From Bugula neritina (lineage: Eukaryota > Bryozoa > Gymnolaemata > Cheilostomatida > Bugulidae), in the NCBI GenBank assembly GCA_964035545.1, contig OZ037766.1, forward strand, positions 32,493,773 through 32,557,772: DNA of 64,000 bases, in the 5' to 3' direction. Below are positions 47,138 to 60,900 of the stretch, piece by piece. Position 1 is the first letter of the stretch, and the number at the start of each line of letters is the position of its first letter. The position numbers and the translations under genes were made by a program. A model generated the notes under the pieces. It saw nothing but the letters and a program-made list of their open reading frames with translations, made no database searches and was not told the DNA's origin.

Positions 47138-48559
47138 TTGGTGTACTTAAATCGTCGGGTCTAAGATTATAAACTATAAACAATGATGTGTTTGACAAGG
47201 ACAAATTATTTTTAATTAGTTTACGTTGATGTCATGATATATTCTTAAAATTTAAAAAGCTGTTTTTTAACAAATTTTTCCCACTAAATCTGACACTGTT
47301 ATGCATTGAAACTGTCACATTTTTTGTTTTAATAGACTGTAAAGCATTCTATAAATTATAATTTAGCTTATGTTTTTAAAAAATCATATTTTTTGTAGCT
47401 CCATGAAACTTATTCTATTATATTGTATTACGTACACAAACATGAAGTGCTATCAATTATAATTATACATACAAACCTTAATTTACTAAAAGTAGATAAA
47501 ATTCTTTCCTGCCACCATCTGTAAGTTAGTTAAACTCAAGCATGATTTCATTATATTAGCTGCATATTCTCAAATTCAATAAAATAAAAGTTCAATTTGC
47601 AGTTTTACGTAGAAAAGCTTATACAGCAATAATTGGAATATTCAAATTCATTATCTCAACTATTTATAGATAGTGCGGATAAATTTATATCCAGTCAATT
47701 ATAGTTTTTACATATATGGGCTCTACACAATTGTGACATTGATATGAACTTCAACCAAAATTTCCATTAAATGTATGCTGTTTTAAGTTTATTTTGTGGT
47801 GCAACAATATGCGAAAAGAAGGAGGTTGATTTGCAGTGAACTGCATTGTATGTTTACTACTAACAGTTCATAGCAGATATAAAAGTATGTGTATAAATAT
47901 AAAACTATAACACAAAAATAGTGATATTGATTATAGTAGGAGATGAGATCTATTAGTCATTGTATATAACGATGTTTCTAACTCAGTTGATCAGTGCATC
48001 TTTTAGCAATTATATAGCTAAAGTATTGTCCTGTTTGTTTGAGTTGGAGTTGCGTTCTACTGCTACATGGTTTCAGCTAATCCATCTATAGTGCTCGTTT
48101 TTTTCAGTCATTGTTTAAGCTATAAACTATACTAAGTAGTTATTTAAAGTAGTTATCTACATTGTAAGATAAGAGGCAGAAGTGCAGAAATTATAGAAAG
48201 AAATCTCTCCTCAAAGTTTTTTAGTGCATAATTCACCAGGGCTTCACAACATAGAATAGAAACAATAACCTACAGAGGTATAAAATATAATAAGAGGATG
48301 AAAACCTGTTTGATAACTGTTTGAAAATTTTTACTATTATCATAAGCTGTATAAAATGTATTATGTAACAATACGCTGACAAAAGTCAGCCAGTAGGTCA
48401 CACTTGTAAATAATCAACATTAGTTTTAAATAAAAGACTATGTGCTGATGAAAACAGACTATATTACTGAATAAATATAAAACTAGTCATGGTTTATCAT
48501 GTTATAAGAAAATCGAATTTTAGTTTAAAGTGTCACTCGCGAGACATATAGCAGTAGAC
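47138..48559. other. Convergent 3' spacer between lectin relic and gene D
   Basis: Closely alignable with 39246-40699; no exon recognised. The duplication therefore covered the whole lectin-tail to TPR-tail interval. Confidence 0.7.
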
Positions 48560-51500
48560 TTAGACTAGATCAGTGTCTAGCTTTCTTTGCACAGTTTTAA
48601 TTTGGTGCTCAGTTTCACAGATTATTGGATGATCTAATACTTCACATGCAAACACAAAACTTTCTTTTGCCTTTAGAAAGTGAATGAAAGCATTCTCATG
48701 CTGCTGAAGCGAGTCATACATGCTGCCCATAGATTGCAAAATTTCTCCTCTTTCTAGTGCTGCTGGTTTTGGTGAGATTCTGTCAACTCGAGCCAGCAGA
48801 GAGAGCGATTCACTATAGGCCTGTTCAGCAAGATTCACATTTCCTTGCTTCCAATGACTTAATGCTAGTTTGGCCAAAGCATTGGAAATATATCCATCTA
48901 TGTATTCTTTATTTTCTGATGCAGCAGTTTTAAACATCTCTATTGCTTTATTCAGGTAAAATTTTCCCAAATCATTCTTTCCAGTATGGACTAGATGCAA
49001 GCCATACTGCATAATCGCAGCTGCTGATTGTGCATGTGGAACTTTGTAGCGGGGTAGACTGAAGAACACTTTGACTAAGATTTTATGGAATGTTGGAGAG
49101 GTTCTTGTGGCAAAATAGTGTAGGACAGAAGCTTTGAACTTGCTTTTTTGTCCATACAACTGAATAGTCATAGTTAGGCATCGCTTTAAGTATTCCTCAG
49201 TATCTTCATGCCGTCCTAGCATTGTACATGCGCTGCCTAATGCAAACATTATGTGCGCAATGTCTCGGTGACACGCCTCACTTCCGTATTTCTCGTACAG
49301 CATCTCCTTACTTCTCTCAAAATACAAGAAAGCAAACTGATAGTACTTGGTGTAGATGTAGTTGAGTCCGATGGTCCACAAGACATGTGCAAGAATAATG
49401 GAAGGGTTGTTGAGATACTTGAGTCTGCCTTCTGGATTCTCTTTCAGAAGATCTACCAATGGTTCTACGTCTTCATCTGAGTATATTATTTCCCCATAAT
49501 AATTGTATTCAATCTCTCTCGATGCCAGAAGATGGCAAATTTCAAGGGCTTTAAAAAGATGATCCCGAGCTTCAACATACCTATACAACATGTTGTAAAC
49601 TCGTCCAATACAAAATTCTGTTTTTGCTAGCAACTCATGATTGCTTTTCAAATGCTCTTTACGAATTTTTAACGAAGATTTGTATTCCTCCACTGCTTTT
49701 GTGTAATTGATCAAACCATAATAACAATCTGCTGCTTCAGCCTTTGAATCACCCATAATGAGCTGTTGCTCCTGGAAATTTTCTGAGCCATGGCCATCCT
49801 CAATCATCCTTTGTATTGCAAGATGATATTCTAGAGCTTCTTTGTATTTCCTCTCTTCACACATAGAATAGGTTAGAGCTTTCACAGAGTTCCATACTTC
49901 TAAAAAGCCACCATGAACGATATTTTGAATATCGTGAATAACTTTTTCTGGATTAACTGTAAGCAAACTCTGACTCCCAATATGCTTTTCAAAATGGTCA
50001 GTGCCTTTAGACCAGCGATTGCAGCAGTGAAAAACTTGGAACTTTACCAACCAGTTCGGATTTTCAATTTCTCTTTTAATCATCTGCTCAATATCATCAA
50101 CTGTGCAGCTGCCAACATGCTTCTTTAATGGAACTGAATAGTCACAATGAAGGTTGAACAATGTCTGAGACAAAAACCATCTTTGCCCTGAACTCCCATC
50201 TCCTCTGATTGCTGGCTGAGTAATTTGAGAAGAGAAATAGTTTTTAGGTAAGACTGATAGCTTGTTTTCAGCCGAATCGTAGAAAAGGTATGTTGAAAGA
50301 CGCAAATAGCAAGCACATGAAAGTAGAAACTGAAGAGATTTGTGCACAGAGTTGGAAATGAGTTGCTGTTGAAAAAAAATATTCAATGTTGTCCACGAAT
50401 CCAAAGATGAGCGACTAAATATAATAGAGAGGTTGTACAGAAGAATGGAGGGGTATCGGTACAATTCTTTTTTGGTGTTGATAGAAAAGCCATTGTTTAT
50501 CAACTCCTCAGTAGGCTGGAAACCAAACTTTTTTGCATCAGAAATAAACATGTTTCTGTTGGCTCTATGCCTGTTGACATTTTTAGGTTGCAACTTATTC
50601 TTTCTTTCAACAAACTGTTTAAACAGCTCCTTGGAATTTTTTCCATGAATGTATACTAGTCTGGTATACTGCAGTTTTGCGGTGAGGTCTCCCTTAATTG
50701 AATCTTCATCTTTTGGATCATTCAAGACTTGTTCATAGCTTTCTAGAAGTTGTGAAGGAGTAGCGATAAAATGGTTTTTCTGCGCATCAGTACCATTTCC
50801 TGTGGGTATACTTCCAGCGTCTTTCTTCAATCCATCAATTTTAAAACCACTCATTTGGGCATCTTCAAACCATCTCTTTAACTCCAACACTGATAGATAC
50901 CCCAGTGGGGTTTCTGCCAGGTTGCCTATTATAAAATAGCTTGACAAAGCTAATCTTTCAAAGTAGTTGATGTTATTGGGTGTTGCTGCTTCAATTAGGA
51001 AAAGGTACTCGATATCTGAGTATGGAGTAGCTTCACCTTTAGCTAAGGAACCGAGTGCCACCACACAGAAACTACAGGGAGGCTGAGAGATCAGGCTAAT
51101 AACACTGTATTCAAAGATCATTTTTGCAAATTCAACCATTTGATTTGTGCATTCCAGTGATATCCTTTCAATTTCGGTGATAAATGTGTCAATGAACTCA
51201 AAGTTTGTTATTTTTTGTTTGTCAAGTTTGATTACAAGCTTGTCTACCTGATCAACTTGACTTCTTACCATCTCCCTAATGCATGAAAGAGTGTTTGCTA
51301 ACTTGCATGTCACGTCTTTTTGTACCTCATAGCTCCAGGCTCTATCCTCTTTCCAATACAAACTTTGAGCCTCGAAAGCCTGCTGTTTCCAGAACTCCGC
51401 ATTTTCATGACTTACTCTTACAGAAACGGAGTTATAAAGAGCATGTGCCTATAAAAGGTAAAACATACTCGATTTGGGTTATGCTGCAATATTTTATATG

Positions 51501-52905
51501 ATTAGTTGTACTTTATATACGGTAAAAGCTACAATAATTTGCTAAATTAAATTGTTAACTATCCCATCTAAAAAGCTTCATAATTAAAAAAACTCCATTT
51601 GCATAAAGCTCAATATAAAATGCAGCAATAACAAATGGGCTCTAAAGTTGCGTTTATACCTTCACAATTTTCGGTCAAAATTTCAATTTGGCCGGGTTGA
51701 AATTTCTCCGAGTTGCATTGCATTGTAAAAACCACCCGTTGAAATTTTTGTACTGTGATAACTTAATCGGCCAATTTTAGAATAGTGTTGTGAGTTTTAG
51801 CACAATTATCAAGTGTGGATTGCCTGCGTATTTAGTTTCAATTTAACTAGCAATTACTAACAGAGCTTGCGCACGATAACCTTTATTTAACTCGATAAAC
51901 ATAATTATAACATCACATCAAAATACCACAATACATCAATCAATTATAAACACATGTTACTACTACGAGCCCCTGCTCTCAACAACCCATGGTTTCTGCT
52001 AGCTAACCCGCGAACAGTCACTTGACCGGAACCTTGCCTTCCGGTCCCTCTGATTGGATAGTAAAACATAGTTATAAGTATTCCACGCAGGAGGGGACGA
52101 CCCCATTATTATGCTACGTAATCCCATTACAATAGGAGTAATTACTCGTTGTAAAAATTGTTATTTAGTTATTACTTTGGCGATTAGACAACGTACTTAT
52201 ACGGTTATAATTATATAGCCTACGCCTTCTCAATTATCGCTTTTATGCTTTCCGCTTCACGACGTTTACAAAGGGCATCAAATAGCTATTATGCGAGTCA
52301 AATTTCAATTTCAGAAAGTGAGCAACCGCATCAATATGATTTCAACGAGTTTCAGTTTGACTATAAAGAGGTACCCGGACAAGCATTATTAACTTAAACT
52401 CGGTACTTTTTTCAGCAGAGGTATAAACGCAACTTTAAAGAAATGAGAAGAGATGGTAATAGTTTAAGGTAACCCTAAACAAAGCTTCTACCTTGAGAAT
52501 ATCTGTCCAATCATCAGTTACTTTGTATTTCTCCATATACCCATTGGCTAACTTCTCCAGGTAAAGTTTAGACACCTCCAGGTTGTATTTCCCACCATGT
52601 GCACCACAATATACTTCTTTAAATGCTTTCAGCTCTTCTGGGAGCATCTACATACGTGTGTTGATAAGACGTACTATATGTTAGTATATTCCATGTTATA
52701 TCACTATTATTATATTATATTATATTATATTATATTTACTTCGCATATTGTTGCATACATATGCAATAATATTGCATGTATTGTATATATGTGGTAATAT
52801 ATAACACGCTATAATATATACTGTATATAGATAATATAATGTGATACTCTAATACATACGGCCTTTTACATTCATCAACTTACTCACCACAAACTCATCA
52901 TCCAT
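48560..52905 (-). CDS. Gene D: GlnD/DUF294-type nucleotidyltransferase plus TPR protein, three exons
   Basis: Minus-strand exons 52888-52905 (MDDEFV), 52492-52647 and 48560-51448, phase 0, ~1,020 aa, open throughout. N-terminal 52-residue segment begins LPEELKAFKEVYCGAHGG; NTase signature GSLAKGEATPYSDIEY and FKIDGLK intact; TPR-like C-terminal half ends KLDTDLV. Differs from C by scattered substitutions and one extra codon (LLTVNPEKV). Intron 2 is ~1.04 kb against 0.26-0.28 kb in B, C and E because of an inverted-repeat element (51645-52435). Its R block lies farther upstream than in B and C, separated by ~1 kb of extra sequence. Probably functional; substrate unknown. Confidence 0.88.
51645..52435. 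mobile_element. 0.8-kb inverted-repeat (MITE-like) element in gene D intron 2
   Basis: Ends AAGTTGCGTTTATACCT (51645-51661) and its exact reverse complement (52419-52435), flanked by TA on each side. The corresponding intron of E (61010-61030) is uninterrupted there, which gives the empty site. The interior is less AT-rich than its surroundings and holds no transposase frame, so it looks non-autonomous. Confidence 0.85.
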
Positions 52906-55900
52906 TTTACTTCTGTTATTTCACAAGTTGTTAGATATAACTACTTCTGTATGGAGCTGGAGTTATCTCCCATAAGCTGCAAACATTAACAAGCTTTACT
53001 CTCCCTAGTATTTCAATTATAAAAACCTAACATGATGTATGAAATGCATGATTAGTTAGTAAATTTAGACAATAATTTAGCCTGTTACCAGCATTTACTG
53101 TTGTACATATTCACATTACCTGCGGATATAATCTAAGGCTATTAGCAATAAATAAAACTCCAGCAATATCATAACGTTTTTCACCTATAATTAACCAGTA
53201 GTCTGTCTATATGAAAGGTTTTATTAACAAACCTATCATATCTTAGAAACAGTTTAGCATCCAAAGTATAAATAGGCTCTCTATGTACAAGTTCCTAGTC
53301 TGAATTTACTCTGCTATACATCAACTTATGATCTCACCACTCCCTGACTCTTGTGTCCCCTGAGAAATAAAGCTAATATGCTGATACACAGTTGCTCATG
53401 ATTGTTGCTAGGAATTCTAATAAGAGTCATTTGTGCTTACATAGAATAAATGTTATGCACAGGATATACTTTACATGTATCTCTTATACATGATTGGAAA
53501 CAATAACATTGCTGTTCCCAGCCCCCTCCCCCAAATGTGAAATACTCTATCCTATGTTAATATTATAGTAATATTACCTTCAGAGAGATAACAGGGAAGT
53601 TAAAAACACTTGAGACGATATCCAAAATCTGATTTCATTGATGTATCCTCCACTTTGCTCTTTGAATAAGCAAGCTGATTGTCCGTTTTTACTATTCATA
53701 TTTACATACAATAACCCATAGCATATTACAATTACTGAGTGTTTTCATTTGCATCGTTTACTTTTATACCCTGTATTTTTACAAGCAGCCAGAATAACAA
53801 AGTTACTTAGTTACATAATCAAGTTTTTAATGAAGTGAATCTGTTAACACAACCACAATGGAGTTATGATTAGTGTATAGCTTATATAACAGTAGAGATT
53901 AGCAACCAAAGTGTAGCATAGGTTGTAGTCTCATTTTACCTAATAGCTTAGCTATTAGAGTGGTTAAGCTTTATCACTGAGCTGGTGTGAACATTGAACA
54001 AAGTTGTTAATTCACAGTCAGTTGAGAAGGTATTGATGCCAATTTTTACTATGTATTCTATTTTACACTTTTTAGAAACCTCTTCTAAGATGCACTTGAT
54101 AAATTTATCAGCTAATGTATTTTAGAAAGGTTTACTAATTTCTAATTTTATCGTTATATAGTGTCCAATGAATAATATTTTCAAAATATCAAATATTTAA
54201 ATTTACTCTTTTATTTAAAGTGCTAAATGCATGCACCTATACCCAACAGCTTTCACTCAGTGTATATTATAATTTATTTTAAATAAGCAACATATATAAA
54301 TAAACATTGACTTGATCATGTTCAATTCAATTTAGGTTATTGCATATACGGTGATTAGAAAAAAAGCCCATTTTTTGACAACAGTTTAATGCATAAAATT
54401 AACAGCAGCCGGTGCGTTTAGCTGAAACAGGTTGCATTTTCAGAACTAAAATACTTGCTGTGTGTATTTATTAGAAAATCGTATATTATTTGTAGAATCT
54501 TTAAACATTTGAATGGAAATAAACCTAAAAGAAACATTTAACGCTGCTTTGACTTGTGAGTGTACTACAAGATAATTTCTAAGCGTTTAAAAGCACTGGC
54601 TTTATAAACTATAGGAGATTATCTTTTCTTCATAAATCTTATTTTTAAATGCAGATCACTTGTTTCTAAAGCTCAATATTTCAATTAATAAACTTTAGCT
54701 AAAATTTTAAGGCCTTAGCACTATATCCAATCTTTTATATACACTGAAGAGACTCCGATAACAGAGCAAAATTGTATTTCTGAAAATTGAAATAACAGTT
54801 TCCAAATGAAAAGTTCAACAATGGGTCTTAATTAGAATTCTTAAAAAAAATGGAGAAAGTTGCCCTCTCAATTCTAAGTGATATGAAGAAGAGGGAATTG
54901 TTTACTCAATCTGAAATATGGCCAAGTTGTTTATGTTATATCCATTGAACTATAACCTATTATAGCTTCAGTTCAATGGTTATAGCGCGTGGAAGGGGAA
55001 ATGGAGTTATCTTCCATTGCCTTCAAGTATAATCGATTAGAAAGCATTTTATATTCTGTTAAACTCTGTTAATTTCTAAACCATGCAAAGCATTAGGCTT
55101 TCTTATTTTGGAGACCGCAAAGATCAGACTATTTTGCTATTTAAACTATCAGAGGTCATTGGGTAGGTCAAGATTATAATAAATTCGAGAAAAGCTTAAA
55201 ACCTTGTGTACAATACTTATAACTGAGTTTGCCGTTGTTTTAACTTAAAGCTGAATGTTAAGATCATTTAGCCACGACAAATGTATGGACATTATGTCAT
55301 AATATAATGCCCGATAATGTTTCTGAATACCCAGTAGATAAGAGTAATTTTTAGAAGAAGTGTATTCAACAACCCACAAACATGTTCAAATATAAATGAC
55401 CTAAAGCAAGTTGCAATGATACCAGCAAACTTTAGGATATCTAGGTGAAAGAAGCCACTTTTGTAAATCTCAAATCTTGCATACTCTAAGTAAAAATTGT
55501 GTTTTAAAAAAACTAGAATTTTAAACCCAGGAATACTGCAGTAATTAAGTTATATGAGGTTCATCAATCTACTATAGATTACTCTGCGCTTTGCGCCAAC
55601 TTAGGATGGCTTGGTTCTTCACAACTATACGTATATATAAAAGCAAAGTTGTAGTTTGACCAGAGATCAATTACAAAATAAATCAAAGCTTCATTAATTT
55701 GTTTTGGTGTAACTGTTTGTGATGGATGAATGTGATGAATATATACTATTCGCATTCCTCAGTTATAAGAAATTAATTAGCCAATATGAGAAAGCCAGAA
55801 GAAAGCCTGGTTCTATTTTATGTAATATCAACAGATGAGTTTAAGTTATGTAAAAATGTCAAAGTTCTGTGAAAATGTTTATAAAACAAAGGTAGAAGAC

Positions 55901-57923
55901 AAATTCCTGCTGCCATTAGGTTTTACAATACAATTAATATAGAGCTCAGAGGCCATTGTTCATTGGCTGATTGATTGAGAGAGCAAATATGATTGGTTAA
56001 GAGATTACAGGTGAGTATGTAGGTGACTATAGTGTGTCAAGTGCCTGGAATAGTATATCGCAACTGTCACAGATAGAGTGACACTTGCTGTCTTCAAAGT
56101 ATAGTCGATTGTGACCAGTTCCAAATATTTAATTAAAATATTATAATAATAATATATAGCAGACAGTGAGTCACCATTATACTAGAGTAGCTTGTCTTAC
56201 TGCAACACTTAGACAGCAGGAACCAGTGTTTATGTTATATAGTTTGTTGTCAAACAATGGATACAGCTGGTATATAATATGCTGAGGTTCTTCTGCTACC
56301 AGACACACTAAAGAGCTCAATGTTTACACACTATAGAGCTCAATGTTTACATGCTAAAGAGCTCAATGTTTACACACTAAAGAGCTCAATGTTTACTGTA
56401 TCTGAGTAATTTTATAATGTCTGCGGAGATGCATTCTGTACAGAATGTTTTGTATATGATACGTACATTATATTATATATGAATGTACATTTCATATATG
56501 CGCAGAATATATTATACGTATATAGTATTCTGTACAGAATATTATGAATAGAACAATATTCTTTATAGAAAATTATTCTATATACATAATATTTTGTATT
56601 ATTGCTAGTATGACTGCGTGTATGTATATCATAGTTTTATTCATTCCTGTGTGCTCACCAATTTAATGCTTATGTAGAAAGGCTAACACCATGGTCTAGG
56701 GGTTAAAGTGTTTGCCTATAGTCACCCAAATTCATGGGGTCAGACTAAGGCCATTGGTAAAATTAGGAAGAGCATTCAGTCATAATTGCCCCTGCGCCCC
56801 ATCTGAATACATCCTTAGCCCGATTTAACAAAAACCCTTTCCATCAGGGGTTCTCACAAGGATAGTGACTATAAACTTGCATTAGTTACGTTTAGAAAGG
56901 CTAACATCACAGAATTCAACATGTGAACGTAGCATGTAATATCTCAATACCATAAAAATTTCCGATCCTAGCTTGAACATGTTGCTGATGAACCTTGACT
57001 CAGGAATGTTTTTAATTAAACCTTGAAACTTTAAAGTGTCAAATTTTCAACCAGCTCAGCCTAAGTAATAATTATAGGCTGTGTGTTGCAGCAGCTAACA
57101 ATAACACGAAATAGAAATTAGCTTTAATCAGCATAAGTTTTATAGTTATAGCAGCTCAAAAACAAAGCCAACCAAATATGCCATCAGCAAGCAATCAGAA
57201 ATCCCAAATCAAGTCAGCACATGTGCACTCAAAATTATTTTTAATGTGAATTCGCTTAAGCGTACAACTTGAAAACAGTATGTAGATAAAATTTGATATA
57301 TAAGAATATTTTATTACTACATATAAGTGGAATGTGCCAGGAAATCTTTAATTACTATTTTAGACTCACATCTGCATTGTAAAATTGAATGTCTCAAGTT
57401 ATTTGTTAGTTATAGATGCTGATAATTTGAAGTTTTATTCCACTTATTATGATAAATGGCTGCATATGGTGTAACTCTTATTGCAAGATGAAATTTAAAA
57501 ATTATTACTGCATAGAATGGTAGCTTAACATTATCTGTATTGCTTTTCATTAACAAGTTTTTCTGAAAACATTCTATGAGCATGAAACTTAAGACAGCTA
57601 CAGCAAGGTATTAATGCATAGAGTAAAAAAAAATATATACATATAAACGGCAGCACCAGTTTGATTACTTTCATCACCATACTCTACATAGCATAAAACA
57701 TGTTTAGAGTGTGTAAAGCATCAGGCTGAGTGAAATCAGTCAGTATCATCATTCAGAGTACAATGTGCAAACATCTAACAAAGACAGCAATCTATATATT
57801 GGTAAAAATCGATACAGGTATAATTGTCAAAGTCAATCATGTAATAAAAACACTCAAATGACAGTGCTAGGTAATTCACAGGATAGTGTAAAGTAAAAGC
57901 CAGGTACAGCAGCAGTAAGTTTA
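52906..57923. other. Spacer between genes D and E, with D upstream region, R block copy 4 and E 3' flank
   Basis: 52906-54540 corresponds to the B and C upstream regions, more diverged. 54545-55560 matches 20970-20141 inverted. The R block is at 55560-56400 (four 23-bp repeats at 56300-56395; CCAAT pair kept; terminal donor lost). 56400-57923 is the E 3' flank, matching that of gene B. No exon. Confidence 0.65.
56689..56892 (+). mobile_element. tRNA-derived SINE, orthologous to the copy in the B flank
   Basis: Same insertion as 18865-19071 but on the plus strand, with flanking direct repeats TAGAAAGGCTAACA (56675-56688, 56893-56906). A-box-like GGTCTAGGGGTTAAAGTG, B-box-like GGGGTCAGACTA. 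Confidence 0.8.
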
Positions 57924-60900
57924 CTAAACAATAGTATTGTCTATTTTGCTTAGAACAGATTGAATCTGAAGCTCAGATTCACAGATTTTTGGATGAGAAG
58001 AATCATCTGAAGCAAAAACAAATTTTTCTTTTGCTCTTTGAAAGTGTATCAAAGCTGTTTCATGTTGTCCAATTGAGTCGTACATGTCGCCCAAGCTCTG
58101 AAGTACTTCTCCTACTTCTAGAGCTGCTGCCTTTGGCAAGGTTTTTTCTAAGTTGATCAACAGAGACAGCGACTCATCATATGTCTTTTCAGCAAGACTC
58201 ACATTTCCTTGCTTCCAATAACTTAATGCTAGTTTGGCCAAAGCATTGGAAATATATCCATCTACGTATTCTTTGTCTTCTGCTGTTTTTGCTACGGCCT
58301 GAAGCATTTTTATTGCCTTACTAAGTGTAAAATTTGCCAAATAATTTTTTCCAGTATGGACTAGATGTAGGCCATATTGCACAATCACAACTGCCGATTT
58401 TGCATGTGAAACTTGATAGCGAGGTAGACTGAGGAACACCACGACTAAAATGTTATGGTATGTTGGAGAGTTTTTTGCGGCAAAGTGTAAAACAGCAGCT
58501 TTGAACTTACTCTTTTGTCCATACAACTGAGTGGTCATAGTTAGGCATCGATTGAAGTATTCCTGGGTATCTTCATGTCATCCTAGCATTGTACATGCGC
58601 TGCCTAATGCGTACATTATGTGAGCAATGTCCCGGTGACATGCCTCACTTCCATATTTCTCATAGAACATCTTTTTGCTTCTCTCAAAATACAAGAAAGC
58701 AAACTGATAGTACTTGGTGTAGAGGTAGTTGAGTCCGATGGTCCACAAGACATGTGCAAGAATAATGGAAGGGTTGTTGAGATACTTGAGTCTGCCTTCT
58801 GGATTCTCTTTCAGGAGATCTACCAATGGTTCAACATTTTCATCTGAGTATACTATCTCTCCGTAATAATTGTTTTCTATTTCCTTTGATGTCCGGATGT
58901 GGCAAATTTCTAGGGCTTTGAACAGATGACCCCGAGCTTCAACATACTGATACAACATGTTGTAAACTCGTCCAATACAAAATTCTGTTTTTGCTAGCAA
59001 CTCATGATTGCTTTTCAAATGCTTTTTACGAATTTCTAACGAAGATTTGTATTCCTCCACTGCTTTTGTGTAATTGATCAGACCATAATAACAATCTGCA
59101 GCTTCAGCCTTTGAATCAGCCATAATAAGCTGTTGCCCCCGGAAATTTTCTGAGCCATGGCCATCCTCAATCATCCTTTGTATTGCAAGATGATATTCCA
59201 GAGCTTCTTTGTACTTCCTTTCTTCACACATAGAATAGGTTAGTGCTTTAACAGAGTTCCATACTTCTGAAAAGCCACCGTGAACTACGCTTTGAATTTT
59301 CCAAATAACTTTTTCTGAATTTGTAAGCAGACTCTTACTCCCAATATGCTTTTCAAAATAATCATTGCCTTTAGACCAGCGATTGCAGCAATGAAAAACT
59401 TGGAACTTTACCAACCAGTTTGGATTTTCTATTTCTTTTTTAATCATCTGCTCGATATCATCAACTGTGCAGCTGCCAACATGCTTCTTTAATGGAATTG
59501 AATAGTCACAATGGAGGTGAAACAATGTCTGAGACAAAAACCATCTTTGCCCTGAACTCACTTCTCCTTTGATTGCTGGCTGAGTAATTTGAGAAGGGAA
59601 ATAGTTTTCAGGTAAGACTGATAACTTGTTGTCAGCTGAGTTGTAGAACAGGTAAGTTGAAAGACGCAAATAGCATGCACATGAAAGTAGGAACTGCAAA
59701 AATTTGTGCACAGAGCTGGAAATGAGTTGCTGTTGAAACAAAATATTCAATGTTGTCCACGAGTCCAAAGATGAAGAGCTAAATATAATAGAGAGGTTGT
59801 ACAGAAGAATGGAGGGGTATCGGTATAATTCTTTTTTGGTGTTGATAGAAAAGCCATTGTTTATCAACTCCTCAGTTGGAAACCAAACTTTTTTGCATCA
59901 GAAACGAACATTTTTTTATTGGCCCTATGCCTTTTGACATTTTTAGGCTGCAACATATTTTTTCTTTCAACAAACTCTTTAAGCAGCTTGTCTGCATCTT
60001 TTCCATGACTGTATATTAGCCTGGTATACTGCAGTTTTGCTGTGAGGTCTCCCCTAATGGAATCCTTCTTTTTTGGATTATTCAAGACTCGTTCATAGCT
60101 TTCTAAAAGCTGTGAAGGAGTAGCGATAAAATGGTTTTTCTGCACATCAGTACCATTTCCTGTGGGTATACTTCCAGCGTCTTTCTTCAATCCATCAATT
60201 TTAAAACCACTCATTTGGGCATCTTCAAACCATCTCTTTAGCTCCAACACTGATAAATACCCCAGTGGGGTTTCTGCCAGGTTGCCTATTATAAAATAGC
60301 TTGACAAAGCCAATCTCTCAAAGTAGGTGATGTTATCGGGTGTTGCTGTTTCGATTAAGAAAAGGTACTCAATATCTGAGTACGGAGTAGCTTCACCTTT
60401 AGCCAAAGAACCGAGCGCCACCACACAGAACCTACAGGGAGGCTGAGAGATCAGGCTAATAACACTGTATTCAAAGATCGTTTTTGCAAATTCAACCATT
60501 TGCTCTGTGCATTCCAGTGATATCCTTTCAATTTCGGTGATAAATGTGTCAGTGAACTCAAAGTTTGTTATCTTTTCTTTGTCAAGTTTGATTACAAGCT
60601 TGTCTACTTTATCAACTTGACATTTTACCTTCTCCCTAATTTGTGAAAGAGTGTTTGCTAACTTGCATGTTATGTCTTTTTGTACTTCATAGCTCCAGGC
60701 TCTATCCTCTTTCCAATATAAACTTTGAGCCTTGAAAGCTTTCTGTTTCCAGAACTCCGCGTTTTCTTGGTCTACTCTTACAGAAACTGAGTTATAAAGA
60801 GCATGTGCCTATAAAAGGTAACACGTATTTGATTTGCATTATGCTGCAATGTTTTATACGATGTAGTTGTACTTTATATACCATAAAAGCTACAATAATT

